A stretch of DNA of 64,000 nucleotides from Diphasiastrum complanatum (taxonomy: Eukaryota; Streptophyta; Lycopodiopsida; Lycopodiales; Lycopodiaceae). Numbering within the stretch: position 1 is the first letter of the stretch; the number at the start of each line of letters is the position of its first letter. The translations under genes were made by a program, and so were the position numbers. The DNA is taken from NCBI GenBank assembly GCA_029204225.1, contig CM055111.1:7775512-7839511 (forward strand), written 5' to 3'. Of this stretch, positions 10,641 to 22,250 are shown one piece after another. A model generated the notes under the pieces. The model was not told the origin of the DNA. It did no database searches and saw nothing but the letters and a program-made list of their open reading frames with translations.

Positions 10641-11256
10641 AGGTGATATTTGCTACATAATTGGATAGCTAGTCATTTTTTGTTCTTTTAGTAACTAGAC
10701 GGTAGGCTTAGTAAATGGTGGTTTTTTTTAATGTTTTGGTACACATTAGAATGAATGGTAGTTTTTTCACAATATACAAAGGACTTGGTGGTTTTGAAAA
10801 GCTAAGAAACACCAAGCTTGCTATATTTGACATCTTTTTGGTACATCATGGCAAGTGTTATACTATATTATTGTTGTATGAAGTTTGAAAAACTATTGTT
10901 TAGGTGAGGAAAGTGTATGTGGATTAAACTTTAAAGAGTTAGAAGAGTTTTTCTAATGTCTATAAATACATGGTTTTGGACTCGTTGTTTTGCAGCACAA
11001 TCCTGTATTAATCAAGTGGCTGAAATATCTTTCCTTCAACTACCAAAGCTTCAAACTTCTTGTGAAGGTACAATACAGTGCCAACCAAAGATATAGTTGT
11101 TCTAGTCCAGAAGGATGTAGCATCAATACATCACCATCCATCCATAATGTACAACTAGGTGGTGGTGGTGCAGAGGCTTGGGCATTACTCTTGTTGTTTG
11201 TTGCATATCGAATTTTAGGATATGTTGTACTTTGGAGGATGGAGATAGGGGTATGA

Positions 11257-12641
11257 TAGGTTTCTTAGAATCGAACAATTTATAGATGGCCTTTTCAAAA
11301 TTTTAAGAATTTTGTCTTCTTTGAAACTAATTATGAGGATGCTATCAAACACATATTAATTATGGGGAGGTTAACAAGAAATGAGCCAAAGAGTCAATTA
11401 ACCATGAAGAGCTTGTGGAGAAGGCATCCACAAACACAATTGTTGTTAAAAAACTACTTTTACTCATTGTTTGTGAAGAATTCATACTAAAGATACAATG
11501 TCGCCCATATAAGTTCGGTTATTGCAATATTACTAGCATATTCCATATAGACTTTTTCAAAGTCATTGTATACAACTTTTAAAAAATATGGCTAAACTAG
11601 GTCCCTTAGAGTTTGGAGCATAAACTACATGGGTTGCCAAGGTTTGAGCATGCACTTTATGGTTGCAATATCTAACTCTACCCAGCTCAATCCATTGCAA
11701 TAAACTTGAGGATCCAATTACAACATTGCATTTCAACAATTTGGCCAAAGATTATCCTATACAAGATTTTAGATCCTAGTACATACTTAAAACCATTTGT
11801 AATCATAGTTCCATGAAGATAATTGAACAAAAGAGCTAAGAAAAATTGACTAGAAGATTAGTATTGAGAGGGAAAAGAAATTTCAAGTTTAGAAATGTAG
11901 GAAATGAGCAAAAATGAGTGCTCAAGTTGACTAAACTCCTAACTAGCACTCTGAGAGTCCCTATGTTAAACTTAGATCATACTAAATGAAGCATAGAAGT
12001 CATACTATCTGGACATTTGACAACTTGCATGGTTACAATAAAGTGTTAATGACAGTCTAGAAGTCTAAGTGCACGTACATAACTTGCTTTTGTACCCACT
12101 CTAATTTACGTGTCTGACATGCATTGAATGCAAAAACATTGTCTAAGATTTTCTCTTGCATAAATCAAACAATCAACAATGAATTTGCTAGACTAGAAAA
12201 AAGGCTATTGGCATTTACAACATATACATATATGGCCAAGACAAAATTTATTAGATTTTGGAGCATAAGGCTCCAACATATCACTGCACAGCTGCCAAGG
12301 TTTGGAATAAACATTTTCACCCAACTCACCCTACAAGCTGGCGAAATGATCAAGAAACATCATGTGAATATTTAAATTTTGTATTGATTACAAGTTTGCT
12401 TTGGTCAACCATTTTTCAAATGATTTTTTGTTCTTTTACATAAACAAAAGAGCAACAAAAAACTGGCCAAATTATACATATTCAGAAAGAAAAGAATGAC
12501 CAATTCTAGAGATGTAGGAGGTGCACAAAAATGAGTGATCTAGTTGATTAGAATCCCAAGTAGCAATATCTTTATGTCAATGACATTTGTTTTGGAACTT
12601 TGACCTAAAAAGGAGAAACATTTTTTGGCAACTTTTAAATT
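11257..12641. other. Intergenic DNA after ABCG with a degenerate direct duplication
   Basis: No gene is seen. Two stretches of about 400 bp (about 11560-11960 and 12190-12560) share an ordered set of short matches: TTTGGAGCATAA, then GCCAAGGTTTG, then ACCCA(G/A)CTCA, then AAAAGAGC, then AGA(A/G)ATGTAGGA, then CAAAAATGAGTG. They look like an old direct duplication. The block ends at 12642 where homology to copy B resumes. Confidence 0.45.
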
Positions 12642-15600
12642 ATAAAAGTACAAGAGGGCTCAAAGTACTTTTACATATAATATTTCCAAAGTACATTCTC
12701 CAAAGAATTTTAGCTTGTGCCTCTTGTATTGGAACTTCACATATTATCGACACTCTCTTTTTCAATTAATGAAGTTGAAGAATCATCTTCTTCATTAGAC
12801 TCGACTAGCATGTCTTCTGCTATATCAACATCTAATATTGACAAAAGAAAATCTTGCAAATTAGTTTTTTAATTTTCGGCAATAAGCTGAGGATGATGGT
12901 TGTGCCATAACCCAAGTCTTTTTCTTTTTCTTTGAAATAGCTATAGTTGACTTTTGTAAATGATTAGTAATGGTCAACTCAAAATTAAAAGCTGCATCTA
13001 CATCAACATCTTCTAATTTTATATCATCAAGACTTGGCTAATTTTATGACAATCATTTTCTTTTGCCCTTTGGATGCAACTACAACATTTTCAATTAGTA
13101 GCTTTCCTAGAAAAGCGTATATTGAGGTGGTGTGCAGCCAATGGACCCATAACACTTTTGTTTGGTTAGTGTTTTGAATGAATCCAAGCACTTTTGCAAT
13201 CCAGATGTCCTTCACTTTTTCCAAAACCCAAAAGTGCAACAAGACTTCCACTTTGAATTTTATTAAGATCACCAAACCCTTTTGATTTCTTTTTTTTGAG
13301 CCCAATTAATGTTCAAATAAGAGCTTATGAACCTAATTTGGATCTCTAATGATTCATCAATCATAAAGAATTGCACTTAGATTGAATTGCTAGACATCTA
13401 ATTTGGCAATTGCCTTTGAACACCACAATCAAACTAGCATTTACTGATCCTCATGGCCTCTCACATGTGTGGGCAATACGGTATTGTTATTAGGTTTAGA
13501 TCTATTCAATAGACACAAAAAATCAAACAATCATCAAATTACATGTTTTCTACTTGCAAGAGCAAAATTGCCAAAATCACCATCAATCTTGATTTCCAAA
13601 AAGCGTATGTACAAATGAGCTCCAAATCCATATCAGGTGAGCTCAAATCTGAGAGTGCCATGGGGGTAGACCCTAACTCTAGCATTCAATGCCTTAGATC
13701 GAGCAAATTGGTCTCAAGATTACACAAGTTCAGGTGGCTCAGATTTGGATGTGGCCGAACCTTATCAAAATCTCTATAATCTAAGAGCTTAATTTTTGGC
13801 CTTGACATGAACATGATTTTTGGTCATGAATGGTGATTTGATTTCACATACTTTACTCCTAATTATCTATCTCTAATCAGGCATTTAATTTGTACAAGTC
13901 ATGAGAAGGTTGAGATCCAACCTCAAGATGACATGTGGCATGCCACTACCTAGCTAACTTTTGTCTTCTTTCACATTGCTTCTTGAAACAAACTAGTTGC
14001 ATTAGTTAATTTCATGACATGAATGAACTAATGCAACTAAGGCTACTATTCACATGTGGGAACATGCCCCACACATATGATATTGACATATCTACATGAA
14101 AGTGAGAATTCATCACACTATTATTTGCATATTCTTCACACTCCTCAAAAAATAGCTTGATAAGTATGCTAGAGCTATCCAAAACTTGAGCTAACCTTAG
14201 CTTCTCAAGTAGATCCTTTGGAATGGATTTGGTGAGAAGGCCAGCCCATAAAATTGTATTTGCTACAAAGTCACCATAACTACCAAGCACCATGAAGAGC
14301 TTTCCACCATCCTAGCACCAATGCTACTGCATTTTTCCATCCTTGAAGAAGATGATTGATCCCAAAGCTACTCCTCCTTGAAAATAGCTATTACTCCTTG
14401 AGAAAAACCAAGCTCATAAGGATCACAAAGTTCCATCATCATGTTATCAAGATCTTGAGGATTAGACATATCAAGATTGCCAACTTGACTACACATGCTA
14501 AATAGCAAAAATTTTGTATCATTTCTATATGCTTGAATTCAATGCCAATCTCAGATCCAATGAGGCCGAAAAATTCTATATAAGTGTCCTGGGAAGACGA
14601 TTCACTTGTTCTCAGAACAAGTTTAAAACACCATCATATAACTCATGGGTAAAGTAACCAATCTTACTTGCATAAAATTTGAGAGCAAGTAGATGGATAT
14701 CCCATACACTGAACTAATGACATAGTATCTAATGGAGAACCACAAACCACCAAATTTCTGTATTCCATCAAAGGATCATAGTTATGTGGAACTGTCTCAA
14801 GTCTATTTTGAGATTTAAGAACATCATTAAAGCAATTTGATTCATCTATCAAAGTAGTCATGAAACTGTAATAGTGACTGAGATAGTCTCTTCCCTTTGG
14901 ATGTATTTGCTAATGCAACTAAGCCTTGATGGCTTCTCCTTATATCTTGATGATCTCCTTGGTGTCCTCAAGTGTGGAGGTTGATGTTCTACACCTTCTT
15001 CTTCACTTGATTTCTCCTTGAGCCATGGAAGCTCCTTGACACCAACAACATTAGAAGCACTTCCATTCACCTTAGATTTGGGTGCACAAATCTCTCCTCT
15101 TGAGAACCAAGTTCACATTCGGCTTCCATCACATCCACATTGTGATTAGCTCTCATACAAACATCAAGTTTGAAAATCCTACCATCTATAATCCCTTTGG
15201 CAATGACATTTCCTTTCTTGATGATAAAGCAAGCATTGAAATCAAACTTGATATCTTATTCATTTTTAATCAATTGACTTACACTCAACAAGTTTCTAGA
15301 TATTGAAGGAGCATACATGACATTTTGAAGTTTTGATCTCCTTCTTGACTCAAGCCAAATAGGAATTGTTCCTATCTCTTGAATCTCACATTTATCACCA
15401 TTTGTAGCAAGAATAATTTTTTTAGAAATTGAATATGATGAAATTGAAGAGAGATACTTCTTTTGTCTTGTATTGTGAGAGCTTGCACCACTATTAGTCC
15501 AACAAGGATCTTCCTCCATGAGACTTGATGATGTACACATGGTTGCCATGACTGACTCCTCCTCATAGAAGCCATCTCCTTCTTGGATGTTCAAGCTTAC

Positions 15601-15801
15601 TTGCTTCCCTCCTTGCTTTTCTTCATCATTTTTTTTCTTGTAGCACTTCAAGGCAAAATGCTCCTTCTTGCCACAATAATGGCATTTGACATTGGATTTT
15701 TCCTTCGTGCTTTTTGTAGATGATGAAGATGATGCTCTACTCTCTCTACTATCCACACTCTTCCTTATTTTTTGTATTAATCTATACGTGTGTATATCCA
15801 C
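12642..15801 (-). pseudogene. Degenerate Ty1/copia element in duplication A
   Basis: Read leftward from 15801 the gag C-terminus has a CCHC zinc knuckle CHYCGKKEHFALKC, followed by the protease start WTNSGASSH, where the usual catalytic Asp of DSGA is Asn. Then come the pre-integrase block PSISRNLLSVSQLIKNE and, after loss of the integrase core and most of RT, the linker RRSSRYKEKPSRLSCISKY (about 14980) with LIDESNCFNDVLKS, and a C-terminal RNase H end LLTKSIPKDLLEKLRLA (about 14190-14250). An LTR-like edge, TGTGGGGCATG on the minus strand, lies at 14073. DNA from there down to 12642 is probably LTR. The copy at 53668-56814 carries the same deletions, so decay preceded duplication. Confidence 0.8.
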
Positions 15802-16464
15802 TAGGTGGAGTTTACAAGATAGTTAATCAACAAATTACAAGACAGGTTTATGTTAATCAACTAGTTAGCTATCCTTTGTGACCATTGATTCTCGTTGTTG
15901 AGCATGTTAGTATAGTACTCCACGCTCGTCGAGTTGCCATCTGTCAGTTCGAATTGTTTTCCTTCGGTTTGTCTCTTCCTCCAGTGTGTTTCATCACTTG
16001 GTTACATGGACAAAACTCGAATACCGGCCTTTGTGGTATGTTTGACCTTCGGTTCAGTTTGGCCACAGAGTGAATACTTTTCCTTCGGGACATTTTCATT
16101 TCTGGGGCCATTGTACACACTATGAAAAAGAGAACCTAAATTTTGCTCATCAAAATCTCTGAAGCCTACATGGATTCCTAGTATGTAATCACAATTATAT
16201 TTTTTGTAAGATTGATGAAGACAAAAATTATGAGGAATAATTGGTTGTACTATATGCAGGAATTTGTGAATCTGTCATTGACAAATCTACTGACGTTTCC
16301 GTGGGTGAGAGATGCAGTGAGAGATGAGAAAGTTTCATTTTGGAGCAGTGGACAGTAGATTTGAATGTGAGCAACATCACCAAATCATAAATCTTTTTGA
16401 ATTTCCTTGGATGCACTTTCACACTCAACAGAGGTAGAGAAAGGAGTCTCAAAATATGGGTAAA

Positions 16465-16611
<147 letters not shown>

Positions 16612-16616
16612 TTGTG

Positions 16617-16765
16617 TCTGTCCAAATCTGTTATGGACCAGGTCCAAATCTATGTCTGTGTTTGTGTGGATCAGGTCCTATTTTGGTCCAAAAATTCTAT
16701 TATGGATTAGGTCCTATTTTTGTGCAAATCTATTATGGATCAGGCCCAAATCTATGCCTGAAATT
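16617..16765 (+). repeat. Imperfect tandem repeat, unit about 33-40 bp
   Basis: Several successive units follow the pattern TATGGA(C/T)(C/T)AGGTCC or GGATCAGG(T/C)CC plus a CAAATCTAT element. The array follows the (AG)n tract directly and is present in copy B at about 57690-57835. No coding meaning is apparent. Confidence 0.6.
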
Positions 16766-17430
16766 TTTGTATGAAACCTGTGTCTAAAATCTAAAATTTG
16801 GTAGTTAATTAATTGATTAATTTTATAGAGGAACTGTACCATGGTTCATGAACTGTTTGAGCATGCACGTGTTTCTTGTCCATCTCGAGACTACAAACGT
16901 GACCCTTAGTACACAAAAGAGAAAATTTAGAGTCAACATTATTTATATTTAGCTCAACACATGCATGCAAAGACTAATTCTAATAGCACGTTATAAGAAC
17001 TTAAGCGAACAATCATGACACAATGATCCTTGAACAATTTCACCTCATCTTCAAGTGTGTGATGAGAGACTGTTGCAAAAGTCTCAACCAGCTCCATGCC
17101 ATCAGTCATTCTGTACAATTTTGCATTTACGTTAGTCCAACTAATTGTGCTTTACATGATTAGTGTTTTGGTGTGTCTACCTAAATAGCAAAGGTTCAAA
17201 TAATAAAAATCTAAAAGATAATACTTGTGAGAAAACTTAAATAGCATTGTCCTTGTGCTCACCTATGCCAGCGTTGAGGTTGGAACTTCAATAATGCTTG
17301 AAACCTTGCTTTTCTTTTTCTTGTATTTTCATCATGACTATGGTGAAATTAACACCCAACTATTAATATCTTCAGCTTTCCATGTATAACTAGCACCTGA
17401 AAGGTTCAAAGATGTAACTTCTTCAATGTT

Positions 17431-17575
17431 TTGCCTGATAATTGTCATTATCTTCTTCTCCTCGATTGGCTTATGACACAAATTGTGTGTGCTTTCATTA
17501 CGTGTTTGAACCATTTATTCACTTTTCGATGGTTAGACAAGAAACAAGCATGTTGCTCTCGAAAATGCTTAATTT
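17431..17575 (-). pseudogene. Plavaka/TNP2-like transposase, C-terminal piece, copy A
   Basis: Minus-strand reading matches the C-terminal part of the copy B remnant (58392-58641), including the His- and Arg-rich segment around KHFREQHACF and FLSNHRKVNKWF. It is cut at 17575, where the adjacent 2.6 kb is inverted relative to copy B. Too short to define a domain by itself. The assignment rests on the B alignment. Confidence 0.55.
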
Positions 17576-20207
17576 TTGGAATGGAAAACTATATGGATTT
17601 TCATGCAAAAAGTGTCGTTCTTCTATTCGGTGTGAAAAGATATGTGCAAGGTAAGCTATATGACCCATTTGCATTGAGATAGTGATTTGTTTTCTTTTTT
17701 TTCTGTAAAATGTTGCATATAATGGGAATTATGTGTAATGTGGTAGAGTGATCCTCGCAACTTTGCTTTGCTTTTGCATTCGGATGGTTTTCAAGCATCT
17801 TGAACAAAGCAGAAGGATTGTGGTGTGATTGAAATCAGCATTCTTAATTCTGAAAAAAGGTCTACCAAAAAGATTCTACTAGTTTTATTCATTCCTTTCA
17901 GTTGCAAGAAGCTTATTAAAAGCTCGGTTGATGTCCTTGGGGCTTTCATGAGACCACTTGTTGATAAATTGGAGTATCTTTTTGTAAGTGGAGCTGAGCT
18001 ATACTACAACTATCCTCCCGACGATATTTTTGGCTGTTCGTCAAGAATTTCCAGGCATTGTCAACTACATGCCATGTTGATGATGGTAATAGGCAATCAT
18101 CTTGCCCAATGTAAAACTGGTCTCCTCAAAGATGGTGACCAAGCTAAAGCTCAAGCTACCTTTGAGAATCAGCCTGAAAACTGTATAGGGCACTATTTCT
18201 ATGGTGGAAATAGATATCAAGCCAGATATCCTCCAACCAAGCGACTAATTTCTGAAATGGTAGAGGTCTTATCTCGATCAAAGAGGGCATGTACCCAAGC
18301 TTAAAAAGAAGAAATACTAAGAGGTGCTGGACTATTAGGAGAGTAAACTCTTTAAAGGTTGTGTGAATTGTATGGCTTCAATTTATCAATAGATTTGGTT
18401 TATGATGTCACGCACATCTTTCTCTTGAATTTGTTTCGCAAATTTAGGAATCAACAAATGATACAAAAATAGTCATCGATCTAGCAGTTTCAGGTGTGTT
18501 CAAGGCCACCCCTCCTCAATCCGCATGGACATTGGCCTCATGTGCCAAGCAAGTATCATGGAAGGAGAATCAAAAGCTTATACAATGGTGCTTGCCTCAC
18601 ATCCTAGGTGTTGTGACTAGTGTTCTTAGATCTTTGCATGACTTAGGTCGTCTATTAGTTGATATTTCACATTTTTTTTACAACTGCAGTCGTGACAAAA
18701 GATTGTCAAGCAAGGATATAGAAACAGCCAAACGTTTGTTGCTTTCTTGAAGAGTCCGCAGTGAGGAATCCTATGGGGAAAATTCATCTCCGTTGGAGCA
18801 TGTAGTAGGTTTGAGTTCCATTTTTATTTTCATATAAACAAAGTGCATTTTTTGGTCTACGCGATTGCTGTACAAATTTGATCACCTTGTTAACAATGCA
18901 GTCAACAGAGAGATTTTTGATGATATCTATCAACATGCCATGCATGATGTTTTTTGGTGCTATGCTTTTGAGCGGGAGGTATCCAATAATTATGTGAAAA
19001 TTTCTACCAATAACCTATGCAATGAAATATCATATGCCCAATATTATAGAAGGCGGTTGTTCACTTCAGTTCTTGAGATGATCCAAATGACAAAGATGGC
19101 CTAATGCCCTTCAAAAGAATGCTCTTGGAACTCCATACTTGTTTGATTCTCACTTGCAGTTGGAGTAGGATATTGGAAGGCACATATCACATCCTTTTTT
19201 GTGTTGTTACACAATGGATGCTTTTCTTTGGTGCTGAGTACTACAAGCAACAATTGTAGTTCAAGATGGTGAAGAAAGTCTATGTATTGATCATGTAACA
19301 GGCATGAGTATTTTGCAAAGGAGTCGCATTCCTTTAAATTGGAATTGTATTAGACCAATTAGCTCCTTGCTACATAAATTTATAAATATTCCACGAGGAT
19401 TGAATATTATAGCATATGAAACAAGAGATGTTGAGCCTAGGAATAGATTGTTGAGCCCAACATTTATGGGTGGTGTGCCTCCATGGCCAGAGGATAATGA
19501 TATAGCACTAACGCAAAATACTTTTGACACGAAAAATATTTCTAATTTTCGACATGCTGTAGTGAGAGAGGTGGATGCTACAAATAAACAGGTATGCCTA
19601 GCTTGGTTAAAGACTAACCTAAGACAAACAATTGTTAGAGAGTGGAATGTGAAGAAAATGTGTGGAGGCACTGGAGTTGTTGTGTCATTGTTCTTTGTGA
19701 TTGGATTGTCATTTGTAACCAAAGAGTAGAGGTTGATGGAAAGACCAAACGAGTACCAACCATATGGCAATCCATGACATAAAAGAAATTAAAGAAGGTA
19801 TGTACGGTATAACCTTTTATTAAATCATGTGCTCATATTGGTTTAGCTCAAATATATTTTTTATTAGCAAATGCAAGCTTTTGTTGTTGTTCTAGTTGAA
19901 TAATCTCTATTTCATATGTGGTTTTTGACATTTCATAGGATATTTTACTAAGAGATTATGGATGTAGTTAACAACAAAGATCTTTGCGGGCTCCTTGAGA
20001 TGTTTATGATGTATGAGGAGTGCAAGCCATTGATGCAACAAATTGTTGACACATTTCAAAATAAACGATCACACAAGGCCAATTAGAGACTACCACTATA
20101 CCTACGAGACCAGTTGAAAATACTGTAGTCGATCCATAGTGGAAACACCTACTTATGAGCAAATTTTTTGTGTACCAAAAGAAAAGGATCGAGATCCCAC
20201 AAAGCTT
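17576..20207 (+). pseudogene. Plavaka/TNP2-like transposase, central part, inverted in copy A
   Basis: This segment reads on the plus strand but corresponds to the minus strand of copy B (58658-61643). Order: a Cys-pair segment FSCKKCRSSIRCEK, then LGAFMRPLVDKLEYLFVSG and LHAMLMMVIGNHLAQCKTGL (17825-18304), VSWKENQKLIQWCLPHILGV (18496-18750), HDVFWCYAFEREV and the following CNEISYAQ block (18865-19104), and a C-terminal block (19304-19729). The order 'F-RPLVDEL ... HPAQ-K-G ... H-W-YAFER' is what I know from Plavaka/TNP2-type transposases, DDE enzymes of the CACTA-like group. It is broken by stops, frameshifts and a roughly 350-bp deletion near 19150. Confidence 0.6.
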
Positions 20208-21280
20208 GGAGTGCCTGAGACTTGTTGGGAAACGCTGCATAACTCTTTTTGCAATAAGGCTTTTTACAAACTATTGGCAGTTCATAAAATGAGTTTGGAT
20301 CCCAAAATTGTTGTGTTGCTCTACACTTTTCACCATCCCAAAATTTGTATGTTTGTTCAGGGTGTTCTTTTAGGTCTTTCCCCAACCATCGCTCTTTGTT
20401 ACGCCACATCTTCAATAATTCATAGCAAAGTGTTCTACTTTTTGTCATCAATTGCAATTGCAAGCAAATGGGAGCATAGTTAAGGACCACCATGTCTTTC
20501 CTTGGCATACTACACTTCATGCACTTCTCGCAGCATGACAAACAATCACGCTTCAGTATTTTCTTTTTTTGTGCATCTTCCTTGCATAGGCAATACAACA
20601 CGTTTTTAGCATAGTTATCTTTTGCACTAGGTTGGAGCACCTCGGAATCGTGTGGGCCATCTTTGGAGCCAGTACATAGCTTGAAGCATTGTAGTTGAAT
20701 CATACCTAGCCCCAAATACATATTATTTAATTGATTCCAACAAGTTGGAATCCTCACTCCATCAAAATCCCCATTTGATGGGAGTGTACCAAAAGTTTGC
20801 TAAGACTTGTTTTTTTTTTTTGCCATTATTTTTCTTTTTGGCTCCTACTCCACCCATGTCTCCAAATAAGACTTGCAACATTTCATCTTGAAACCTAATC
20901 GGTGCTTGAAACTTGTCCCACAATGTTTGCAGCTCAATACACCTTTCTATTATTTGGTCTGCCAAAGTTATTTCCTCTATTTCTTGGTCATCTCCAAGGT
21001 TTTTGAGCTCCTCAAATTCTACTTCCTCGTGAGGGAAATTGTACAACACATCTTCATGCAAGGGAATATCTTCATGATCCTCTTCTGATTGAGGAAATCC
21101 CAAGTTGGAAAGTAAATTGCCATATTTTTGTTGAAGTGATTGGTGCCTGCTGAAAGTGGAAGGAGGAACCATTTTTCCACCACCACAATAAGACGAGCAT
21201 GTGCACCATACCCTTCTAGACGTTCTATGTAGGTTAGAAGCAGGTTGTGCACATTCTATAGAAGTTGAACCAGATGCCAC
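20208..21280 (-). pseudogene. Plavaka/TNP2-like transposase, N-terminal part, copy A
   Basis: Read from 21280 leftward: MASGSTSIECAQPAS, a Cys/His cluster RRVWCTCSSYCGGGKMV followed by a Thr-Phe-Ser-Arg-His block (a putative DNA-binding zinc finger of the family), an acidic segment with FPHEEVEFEELKNLGDDQEI, then a separate frame with CCEKCMKCSMPRKDMVVLNY and a tract ending in YKFWDGEKCRATQQFWDP. The first 172-codon frame is intact here but frameshifted in copy B. The reading runs into the inversion breakpoint at about 20207, where a chimeric plus-strand frame (20139-20483) is formed by accident. Confidence 0.6.
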
Positions 21281-21340
21281 TTCTGACCATAGTTATTTGA
21301 ATCATCTGCCACTTATGACCATAGTTATTTGCCATTGTTC

Positions 21341-22250
21341 GATCATTCTAGTAAAAAAGAAGGACAGATCTTGGCGTATGTGTGTGGATATCGAGGCCTT
21401 AATAAGATAACTATTAAGAGTTGATATCCTATGCCACATAGAGATGATTTGCTTGATGCCCTTCATGGTGCTACTGTATTTAGTAAGATAGACTTGAAGA
21501 GTGGGTATCATCAGGTTAGAGTTCGTTAAGAGGATGTTCATAAAACTGCCTTCCGAACTCAGTTTGGTCACTATGAGTATCTTGTGATGCCATGATCTTT
21601 TGTTTAAATAACACCCCAGCTGCATTCATGATGTACTCAGACCGTATATGGGTAAGTTTGTTGTAAACTTTATTGATGATATTTTGACTTACAGTGCAGG
21701 TGATGCCAAGCATGTGACCCACCTTAGGACTGTGTTTCTACCTTGAGGGAAAACAAATTGTTTGCTAATGCAAGAACAAGCTTTTTAAAATGGAAATTGA
21801 GTATCTAGGTCATATTGTGACTGCTGATGGAGTAAGACCGGATCCTAAAAAAGTTGTCGTGATCGTTGCGTGGCCCGTGCTAGCTGATTTGACAGCATTG
21901 AAGTCTTTTCTAGGATTGGTGTTGCTTTATAGAAAATGTGTTTAGAGTTACTGTATCGCAACACCTTTGATAGATTTAACTCAAAAGAACAAGCTTTTGA
22001 GTGGACTAAACTGCAACAAGCAAGCTTTGATCAGTTGAAATGAGCTATCGCTGAGTGCGTCACTCTAAAAATTGTTGACCCTCTAAAACCCTATATCCTT
22101 GATACGGATGCGAGTGACATTGTTGTGCAGGCAATGCTGATACAGGAGGGAAGGCTTGTAGCCTTTGAGAGCAAGAAGCTCAACTCGACACAACGAAATT
22201 ATCATACTCATGAGAAAGAGTTGTTTGCCATCCTTGAGGTATTTTTGCAA
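21341..22250 (+). pseudogene. Ty3/gypsy reverse transcriptase and RNase H fragment
   Basis: The fragment begins abruptly at the right edge of duplication A with the RT block LVKKKDRSWRMCVD, then GLNKITI, the palm block [15 protein letters not shown] and FRTQFGHYEYLVMP. The catalytic region appears as NFIDDILTY near 21666-21692, with Ile-Asp-Asp in place of a clean Tyr/Phe-x-Asp-Asp context. After several frameshifts the RNase H domain follows: YILDTDASDIVVQAMLIQEG and NYHTHEKELFAILE, ending at about 22245. The element is truncated at both ends, with no protease before it and no integrase after it. Confidence 0.88.

Larger units (their letters stand above)
7741..11256 (+). pseudogene. ABCG (WBC-type) half-transporter pseudogene, nine exons
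   Basis: The gene belongs to the ABCG half-transporters: an N-terminal ATPase followed by a six-helix membrane domain, which dimerise to export lipids, hormones or other small molecules. Exons placed on GT/AG sites with continuous phase: 7741-7845, 7992-8233, 8375-8530, 8679-8862, 8971-9282, 9393-9677, 9876-10224, 10496-10642, 10996-11256. The start MEGNKDQSGG gives 35 codons in exon 1. Visible motifs are the Q-loop (FVAQDDVLYPHW), Walker B/D-loop ([13 protein letters not shown]), H-loop (SIHQPS), and the membrane start (QVTAMSIIVGLLWW). It is dead. Walker A is missing after GEVLAI in exon 2, the signature ISGG is followed by TAA where Glu is usual, exon 7 has an internal deletion and frameshift plus a SINE, and exon 8 has a 13-residue in-frame duplication. 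The usual stop is at 11254-11256. The subfamily member cannot be fixed. Copy B lacks it entirely. Confidence 0.9.

Noticed and set aside
7741-11256. A functional ABCG transporter gene
   Set aside because: Missing P-loop, stop in the signature motif, exon 7 deletion and frameshift, and a SINE in the coding sequence make function impossible as read.
20139-20483. A 114-codon plus-strand gene
   Set aside because: It spans the inversion breakpoint of copy A and joins antisense of one transposase part to antisense of another. It has no counterpart in copy B.
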